The position numbers and the translations under genes were made by a program. From an uncultured Clostridia bacterium (GTDB lineage Bacteria > Bacillota > Clostridia > Christensenellales > Borkfalkiaceae), in assembly GCA_947090365.1 (NCBI GenBank), contig CAMUNT010000030.1, positions 1 to 7,544 on the forward strand: a stretch of 7,544 nucleotides of DNA, read 5' to 3'. Under the pieces are notes generated by a model. That model ran no database searches and was not told where the DNA came from. It saw nothing but the letters and a program-made list of their open reading frames with translations. This document shows, piece by piece, positions 1 through 4,250 of the stretch; position 1 is the stretch's first letter, and each line of letters starts with the position of its first letter.

Positions 1-53
1 GCGTCTGGTTAGGGACCAGAAGGTCGTGGGTTCAAGTCCCGTCACCTCAACCA
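1..53 (+). tRNA. tRNA-Pro (anticodon AGG), 3' part; 5' end outside the window
   Basis: Proline transfer RNA missing about its first 23 nucleotides, which lie upstream of the window. What is seen: an anticodon stem TCTGG (4-8) paired with CCAGA (16-20) around the seven-base loop TTAGGGA (9-15), giving anticodon AGG at 11-13 with G at position 37, as expected for tRNA-Pro. A variable region AGGTC (21-25) follows, then a T arm with loop TTCAAGT (31-37) whose stem has two G-U pairs, the 3' acceptor strand CACCTCA (43-49), discriminator A50 and an encoded CCA at 51-53. The 5' acceptor strand should read about TGAGGTG. Adenosine at position 34 would probably be edited to inosine by TadA (inference). 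Identity rests on the anticodon, since the identity elements of the 5' half are not visible. Confidence 0.9.
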
Positions 54-56
54 ATA

Positions 57-90
57 AACGGGGCATAAATGTATATTTAGCCCCGTTTTT
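57..90 (+). terminator. Rho-independent terminator of the tRNA-Pro transcript
   Basis: AACGGGGC (57-64) pairs with GCCCCGTT (80-87). The helix continues inward through TAAAT/ATTTA (66-70 with 75-79) past a single bulged A65, leaving a four-base loop. A run of five T residues (86-90) follows. It begins three bases after the CCA end, so the tRNA is either alone or the last gene of its transcript. Confidence 0.9.
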
Positions 91-134
91 CTATTAATTC
101 AATGTATTTATTCATAAAATATTCAATGTTTATA

Positions 135-154
135 CATTACCCCAAATGTACCCC
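135..154. repeat. Tandem TACCCC motif downstream of the tRNA (possible integration-site remnant)
   Basis: CATTACCCC (135-143) and AATGTACCCC (145-154) form an imperfect direct repeat with an 11-base period, roughly one helical turn. The nine-base ATTCAATGT also occurs twice just upstream (97-105 and 121-129, 24 bases apart). Helically phased short repeats downstream of a tRNA resemble integrase arm-binding sites, but there is no integrase gene and no second copy of the tRNA end in the window. The assignment is therefore only suggestive. Confidence 0.25.
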
Positions 155-190
155 TAAAAATATTTATACATAAAAACCTATTTTCTGACT

Positions 191-215
191 AAAAGCACTC
201 TTAAAGGGTGCTTTT
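191..215. terminator. Hairpin with A and T flanks, terminator-like in both directions
   Basis: AAAAGCACTC (191-200) pairs with GGGTGCTTTT (206-215) over ten positions (one G-U on the plus strand) around the loop TTAAA. The 3' arm ends in four T residues on either strand, so it could stop transcription both ways. No intact gene ends next to it. It probably belonged to a gene or element that has since been lost. Confidence 0.5.
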
Positions 216-258
216 CATATATTTTCGTAATACCTCTAATAAGATGCCTGCGTAATAG

Positions 259-441
259 TCAATTTTCAAGTTTTTCATTAGCGCCTATTTTGCAAGTCGA
301 AAAATTTCATGGATTTTCGGCTGGGAATTAGAAACAATTTTACAAGAAACGTCTAATTGTCATCTATACGAAAATTTAGGTTATCATAAAACCGACAAAA
401 TTGAGAAAGTAAACAATTTAATGACGTTAGTTGTATATTAG
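259..441 (+). pseudogene. Decayed GNAT-family N-acetyltransferase, C-terminal remnant
   Basis: This frame is open from just after a TAG at 256-258 to a TAG at 439-441. Its last 40 or so codons read like the end of a GNAT acetyltransferase: W-E-L-E-T-I-L-Q-E at 322-348, then NCHLYENLGYHKTDKIEK and a closing LMTLVVY. The N-C-x-L-Y-E-x-L-G-Y-x-K-T stretch is the usual final helix and strand of such proteins, where the Y-E-x-x-G-Y segment borders the acetyl-CoA site. The upstream residues (259-318) are not convincingly GNAT. No start codon with a ribosome binding site is in frame, and the acetyl-CoA-binding R/Q-x-x-G-x-G/A motif is absent. It is thus a 5'-truncated remnant that should be inactive. 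The recognition comes from family memory, not from a database search. Confidence 0.72.
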
Positions 442-461
442 CAATAATGTAGTTGCTTTGG

Positions 462-497
462 TTCAATTTACATACAATGTTAATTGAAGATTTCATT
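462..497 (+). terminator. Possible terminator of the acetyltransferase remnant
   Basis: TTCAATT (462-468) pairs with AATTGAA (482-488). Inside it, ACAT (470-473) pairs with ATGT (477-480) across one T-T mismatch, leaving a three-base loop. On the plus strand a T-rich tract follows from 491. The stem is all A/T apart from two G-C pairs, so it is weak. Its position 20 bases after the remnant's stop codon fits a leftover terminator facing the convergent flavoprotein gene. On the minus strand no T tract follows it. Confidence 0.3.
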
Positions 498-1545
498 TTT
501 TATTGACAAAAAAGTTATTGAATACCTTTGAAACTGTCTTGCCGAACAGTCGGCAAAATACGTTAAACCCAAAAAAACTTATAGGTTTACAGTAAAATAT
601 TTTCATTAAAACTTTCATAAAGTTGAATTTGAATTTCAATCCCTTAATATACGCTACATAAATTCGTGTTTTTCCATCGCCGATTGCCTTTGCACACCTT
701 TCACCGCTTTTCAGCCCGTACCTCAGTCCCGATAAAGTCAAAGGGTCACACGCACCTACCGCATCGCCTACAAAATAAACGTTTCCGTTCATTATAGGTT
801 GGTTTATTCCTATCGGTGTAAAAGCGCCTTTAAGACCGGCCAAATCCGCTTCGATATTCAATTCGTCTAAAAACTCGGCAAACACTTTTTTATAATTGAT
901 TTCGGGATTATAGACGTCGGTCAAACCCACATTTACAATGCCGTTATAAGCGCTTACCCAACCGTAACCCCTCTTAGTTTTTCCGAAATGAATACAGATG
1001 GACTCTTTTCTCCCGTCGGAAAAAGTCATCTGCATAGCTATATTTCTCTTTTTTGTTTTTTGATATTTACTGCCGAAGCCTGCAGTTCCGTCTGCGAATA
1101 TTAAATTACCATATCTGATCATTCTGCCGTCGGATAAAATCAACCCGTTTTCTTCAAGCCGATGCTCCGCTATTTTTACGCCCTCTGTGATTTCTATTGA
1201 TTTTGATTTTGCAAGTTCAAATAATGCGTAATCAAGCTCTACCCTGTCAATATTCCGGTTAGTGTACAAAAACTTATTAGTTATTTTAAGTTTCTGCTTA
1301 TATTTATAACAAATACTGAAATCTTTTATTAAAGAATAATTGCATTTATCAATATCAAGCCCGAGTCTTTTATATTCTGATCTAGTCTTTTCTGTAATAT
1401 ATCCTGCACAGCACTTGAATCTCGGAAATTTAAAGCGTTCGATAACGAGAATGCTTTTTATTCCGTAATCTAAAAGATTTAGGGCAACTGAAAGTCCTGC
1501 GGGCCCTGCACCTATTATTACGGCTTTATATTCTTCATAACTCAT
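493..1545 (-). CDS. Geranylgeranyl reductase family FAD-dependent oxidoreductase
   Basis: Flavoprotein of the geranylgeranyl reductase / p-hydroxybenzoate-hydroxylase-fold group, whose characterised members reduce isoprenoid chains or hydroxylate aromatics; the substrate here is unknown. The 350 residues show the N-terminal FAD dinucleotide-binding motif GAGPAG (12-17), the acidic end of the second strand (E36), a K-x-C-x-G element with sequence RFKCCAGYI (42-50) where relatives usually have C-G-G, the NIDRVELDYALF segment (98-109), ADG (151-153), GYGWV (193-197) with NVGL (205-208), and the FAD phosphate-binding VGDAVGACDP (259-268). The last 50 residues are rich in Lys and Phe and could lie on a membrane surface. 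The start is supported by GGGAGGTG (1551-1558) five bases upstream. A terminator lies between it and the upstream gene, so it should be transcribed alone, yet I see no convincing promoter in 1546-1626. It looks richer in AT-type residues (K, N, I, F) than its neighbours, which may hint at later acquisition. Confidence 0.85.
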   Translation of the reverse strand: MSYEEYKAVIIGAGPAGLSVALNLLDYGIKSILVIERFKFPRFKCCAGYITEKTRSEYKRLGLDIDKCNYSLIKDFSICYKYKQKLKITNKFLYTNRNIDRVELDYALFELAKSKSIEITEGVKIAEHRLEENGLILSDGRMIRYGNLIFADGTAGFGSKYQKTKKRNIAMQMTFSDGRKESICIHFGKTKRGYGWVSAYNGIVNVGLTDVYNPEINYKKVFAEFLDELNIEADLAGLKGAFTPIGINQPIMNGNVYFVGDAVGACDPLTLSGLRYGLKSGERCAKAIGDGKTRIYVAYIKGLKFKFNFMKVLMKIFYCKPISFFGFNVFCRLFGKTVSKVFNNFFVNKK

Positions 1546-1626
1546 ACACCCACCTCCCTTTTAGTAATTTTACGCATAAAATTGCAAGCACATTTTTCTG
1601 ACTTTCGCATTACGCATTCAGACGAC

Positions 1627-1656
1627 AAAAAATGGAAGTACCGAAGCGTACTTCCA
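1627..1656 (-). terminator. Rho-independent terminator of the small acidic protein gene
   Basis: On the minus strand TGGAAGTAC pairs with GTACTTCCA (plus positions 1648-1656 and 1633-1641) around a six-base loop. Six U residues follow (the A run at 1627-1632). It lies nine bases beyond the stop codon of the 140-codon gene and separates it from the flavoprotein gene. Confidence 0.9.
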
Positions 1657-1664
1657 ATTAATTT

Positions 1665-2087
1665 CTATAATAACGTCTTTTTCCGCGCGATTGCTATTCT
1701 GATTTTGACTTTTTCGGTTTTTTCTTCGCTATCTTCAATAACATCACCGACGGTTTCATTATCGGCAGCGGAAGCGACATCATCATCGAAATTTTCAGTA
1801 TTATCTTCAATTGTATTTTCAAAAGGTTCGCCGTCAGAAGCAATTTCAATATCCATTCCCTGCGCCTTCATAAAATTGACGTAGGCTATCGCACAAGGGA
1901 ATTCATTACTCTTGTCACATTCGTTGCAAAACGGCGCATATTGACCGCACAAATCTCCCTCACCGCTGACTATCTGATTTTTGTATTTATCCGCCCCGAA
2001 AAGATTCTGCAGTATCGCCAGGTGCTCCTTTTCAAGAACCTTAGGCATTGATTTTAAAAGCTGTAACGGCGTAACGTTATCCCACAT
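1665..2087 (-). CDS. Hypothetical acidic protein with a four-cysteine cluster
   Basis: I do not recognise this 140-residue protein. From the start chosen here it has a helical N-terminal part (about 1-40, including KSMPKVLEKEHLAILQNLFG), a cysteine cluster C47-x6-C54-x2-C57-x7-C65 that could bind zinc or an iron-sulfur cluster, a strongly acidic and probably disordered stretch (about 86-125, many D, E and N), and a short basic tail (KVKIRIAIARKK). There is no signal peptide or membrane segment. The frame opens at an ATG at 2109-2111, but that codon lies at or before the predicted transcription start and has no ribosome binding site. The ATG at 2085-2087 has AGGAG (2097-2101) nine bases upstream and is preferred. 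A dedicated promoter and a dedicated terminator make it a single-gene transcription unit. A cytoplasmic metal-binding or regulatory role is possible, but that is a guess. Confidence 0.75.
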   Translation of the reverse strand: MWDNVTPLQLLKSMPKVLEKEHLAILQNLFGADKYKNQIVSGEGDLCGQYAPFCNECDKSNEFPCAIAYVNFMKAQGMDIEIASDGEPFENTIEDNTENFDDDVASAADNETVGDVIEDSEEKTEKVKIRIAIARKKTLL

Positions 2088-2114
2088 ATCTGTTTTCTCC
2101 TGTTTATCCATTCA

Positions 2115-2143
2115 ATTATACATAATATTTCTGAAAATTTCAA
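2115..2143 (-). promoter_or_regulatory. Sigma-A-type promoter of the small acidic protein gene
   Basis: On the minus strand TTGAAA (2143-2138) is followed after exactly 17 bases by a perfect TATAAT (2120-2115). This places the transcript start near 2108 and gives a leader of about 20 bases carrying AGGAG. It fits into the short gap after the PfkB-family gene and argues against using the ATG at 2109-2111. Confidence 0.85.
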
Positions 2144-2152
2144 GTAATATCG

Positions 2153-3076
2153 TCATATTTCTTCGACTGAAAGCGAAGAAAGTATTTCCTCGTATTTACT
2201 TTTTACAAAGGATATACTGTCAGGAGAAGTAACCGCCGCGGTACCGCCCGCAACTCCGCAACGCAGAATATCCTGCAACGCCCCGCCCTTTAAAAGCGCG
2301 TGCGTTGCGCAGGCAACCATTCCCCCGCCCGCACCTATGGTTGAATTCATTGCAACGTTTATACTTTTGCAATGATAATTTTTGGTGCCGTCCGTTATAA
2401 TTGCGCCCTGTTTACCGAGTGACAGAAGTACATATTCGGCACCCATATCTATAATTTTGCGACAACCGTCCAGCATATCTTCTCTGGATTTAAGTTTTCT
2501 TTTCAGCGTTCTTTCAAGCTCGTCGAGATTGGGTTTTACAAGTTTTACACCGAATTTCAAAGCTTGCACCAACCTCTCACCGTCTGCGTCCACTATCTTC
2601 GTTACGGAAGACGGCACTGCAGATAATATCTTTCCGTAATAGTCGGCCGTCATTCCCTTAGGCAACGAACCCGAAACAACTACGCCTTCGCATTTTGCCG
2701 AGTACTTTGAAATAAGCTTAATCAAATCGTTCTGCTTTGCCTCGGTTATTTCAGTACTTGCGTCGCTTAATTCAGTCAGCATAGAACGGCGATCGACTAT
2801 TTTATAATTTTCGCCGACCCTGCCTTTGCTCCATACAAACCTGTACGATACTCCCTCGCGGTGAAGCTCGTGTTCGAATTGCGTACCGTTATCTTCGTAC
2901 ATAAAGCCCGTTGCAAAAACCTGTGCATTCAAATGCGCAAGACCTATGGAAATATTGATTGCATTTCCCGTATAAAACGTTTTTTTGCTTATTATTCTGT
3001 TTGCTTTGCCGACGTTTAAGCTGTCAACCTCCATATTAACGTCGATGATTGGATTCAGGCAAACGGTTAAAATCAT
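2153..3076 (-). CDS. PfkB-family sugar kinase, 1-phosphofructokinase-like, catalytic Asp missing
   Basis: Ribokinase/PfkB-fold protein of 307 residues, the normal length for 1-phosphofructokinase (FruK) or tagatose-6-phosphate kinase (LacC), which phosphorylate sugar phosphates with ATP. Typical elements are MILTVCLNPIID at the N terminus (substrate Asp at 12), VSGSLPKG (134-141), KPNLDEL (181-187), LSLGKQGA (218-225) and the ATP-site segment NSTIGAGGGMVA (244-255). Two key motifs are altered. The GGKGxN substrate loop is TGNAIN (36-41), and the GAGD anion-hole and catalytic-base motif is GAGG, with glycine at 251 where the family has its catalytic aspartate. The codon is GGG, two changes away from an Asp codon, so one read error does not explain it. 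The frame is otherwise intact. AAGGGGGA lies just before the ATG. It follows pfkA across a strong terminator with only about 27 bases between hairpin and start, so expression is probably low-level read-through unless there is an unseen promoter. It could be an inactive paralogue or an enzyme of changed function. No fruA or fruR lies beside it. Confidence 0.85.
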   Translation of the reverse strand: MILTVCLNPIIDVNMEVDSLNVGKANRIISKKTFYTGNAINISIGLAHLNAQVFATGFMYEDNGTQFEHELHREGVSYRFVWSKGRVGENYKIVDRRSMLTELSDASTEITEAKQNDLIKLISKYSAKCEGVVVSGSLPKGMTADYYGKILSAVPSSVTKIVDADGERLVQALKFGVKLVKPNLDELERTLKRKLKSREDMLDGCRKIIDMGAEYVLLSLGKQGAIITDGTKNYHCKSINVAMNSTIGAGGGMVACATHALLKGGALQDILRCGVAGGTAAVTSPDSISFVKSKYEEILSSLSVEEI

Positions 3077-3103
3077 TTAAATCCCCCTTTCGGAACTCAA
3101 AAC

Positions 3104-3131
3104 AAAAAGCCGTTTAATAAAACGGCTTTTT
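3104..3131 (-). terminator. Rho-independent terminator after pfkA
   Basis: AAAAAGCCGTTT (3104-3115) and AAACGGCTTTTT (3120-3131) form a perfect 12-bp stem with a four-base loop. On the minus strand the stem ends in five U residues, then G and four more U. It starts a few bases after the pfkA stop codon and separates pfkA from the PfkB-family gene. Confidence 0.92.
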
Positions 3132-3134
3132 AAA

Positions 3135-4097
3135 TTACATTGAAATCATTTGAAGTGTTTCGTACAGTTCGTAATTAAACTTCTTCTTCATGCTGACGGC
3201 TTCGATAATATCCATATCGATAATTTCATTTTTATGAATACCGACTACTCTGTTACCTATGCCGTCCTTTAAAAGTCTTACCGCCTTATTACCGAACTGG
3301 GCGGCAAGCATTCTGTCAGCCATAGAAGGCGAACCTCCGCGCTGAATATGACCTATTGCCGTAGGACGAACGGAATAAGTCGTTACGGATTGAAGCCGTT
3401 TAGCAAACTCTTCCGCTGTGCATACGCCTTCTGCAACGACTATGATATTCGAGTGCTTTCCGTTTGCCCTCGAACGGTTTATTTTCATAACTATATCGTC
3501 AAGATCAAATACGACCTCGGGTACGACGATTATCTCGGCACCGCTTGCAATTCCCGCATAAAGCGCAATATCGCCACAACGCCTGCCCATAACCTCCACG
3601 ACTGAAATTCTTTCGTGGGACGTCATCGTGTCGCGAAGCTTGTTTATGACGTCGATACAGGTATTAACCGCAGTGTCGAAGCCGAGTGTATAATCTGTAT
3701 ACTCCAAATCGTTGTCGATGGTGCCGGGAATACCTATCGTAGGTATACCGTAGCCTTCCGTGAGGCATTTTGCTCCTCTGAACGAACCGTCGCCTCCGAT
3801 AACTACAAGTCCTTCTATACCGCGTGTTTCAAGAGTTTTTACCGCTTTCTGCTGCCCTGCTTTCGTAAGCATTTCAAGACATCTTGCAGTTCTGAGTTTT
3901 GTTCCGCCCCTCTGAACAATATCGGAAACCGAACGCATTTCCATCTGAACCATATCGTCGTCGATAAGTCCCTGATAACCGCGCTGAATTCCGTAAACTT
4001 CCATGCCGTAGTATATGGCAGTACGAACTACCGCCCTCATACATGCGTTCATGCCGGGTGCATCGCCTCCGCTGGTCAACAAGCCTATTCTTTTCAT
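3135..4097 (-). CDS. pfkA: ATP-dependent 6-phosphofructokinase
   Basis: Catalyses fructose 6-phosphate + ATP to fructose 1,6-bisphosphate, the committed step of glycolysis, as a cytoplasmic homotetramer. From the chosen ATG the protein has 320 residues, exactly the usual bacterial PfkA length. Visible motifs: LTSGGDAPGMNA (7-18, ATP site), GGDGS (101-105, with D103 and the glycine typical of ATP- rather than pyrophosphate-dependent enzymes), PGTIDND (124-130, catalytic Asp 128 and Asp 130), R163, MGR (170-172), E223, R244 and GHIQRGG (249-255) for fructose 6-phosphate binding. R21, R25, R55, R155, E188 and K214 match the ADP/phosphoenolpyruvate effector site of the E. coli enzyme, so allosteric control is likely. 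The frame stays open for 22 more codons upstream, but GGAGG (4103-4107) lies five bases before the ATG at 4095-4097 and family similarity starts there. It lies downstream of dnaE, a common clostridial order, has its own promoter, and ends at a strong terminator. Confidence 0.97.
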   Translation of the reverse strand: MKRIGLLTSGGDAPGMNACMRAVVRTAIYYGMEVYGIQRGYQGLIDDDMVQMEMRSVSDIVQRGGTKLRTARCLEMLTKAGQQKAVKTLETRGIEGLVVIGGDGSFRGAKCLTEGYGIPTIGIPGTIDNDLEYTDYTLGFDTAVNTCIDVINKLRDTMTSHERISVVEVMGRRCGDIALYAGIASGAEIIVVPEVVFDLDDIVMKINRSRANGKHSNIIVVAEGVCTAEEFAKRLQSVTTYSVRPTAIGHIQRGGSPSMADRMLAAQFGNKAVRLLKDGIGNRVVGIHKNEIIDMDIIEAVSMKKKFNYELYETLQMISM

Positions 4098-4174
4098 AAA
4101 TTCCTCCGCTTGAATACAACGCCCACGCCGTCCCCTTTTACAGCGCAGAACAAAGCTCATCATTCCCAGTCTTT

Positions 4175-4203
4175 ATTATATCACAGACGAAATAAAATTA
4201 CAA
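4175..4203 (-). promoter_or_regulatory. Sigma-A-type promoter of pfkA with extended -10
   Basis: On the minus strand TTGTAA (4203-4198) is followed after 17 bases by TATAAT (4180-4175). TGA immediately before the hexamer makes an extended -10 element. The transcript should start near 4168, leaving a leader of about 70 bases before the pfkA ATG. It sits in the dnaE-pfkA gap. Confidence 0.85.
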
Positions 4204-4250
4204 CAGTTTTATTGCTGATTTTACGACAATTCTGATTGTTAAATAATTCG

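Noticed and set aside
1582..1884. Open frame of 100 codons on the plus strand opposite the small acidic protein gene
   Set aside because: Its Ser/Ile-rich translation is what a reversed acidic D/E-rich gene gives, and it runs through the terminator hairpin of the minus-strand gene.
4098..4163. In-frame 22-codon N-terminal extension of pfkA (arginine-rich)
   Set aside because: The predicted transcript starts about five bases before that ATG with no room for a ribosome binding site, whereas the internal ATG has GGAGG and gives the exact family length.
3615..4235. Open frame of 206 codons on the plus strand, antisense to pfkA
   Set aside because: It mirrors the well-supported pfkA gene, has no recognisable domain and lacks a convincing ribosome binding site; it is a by-product of pfkA codon use.
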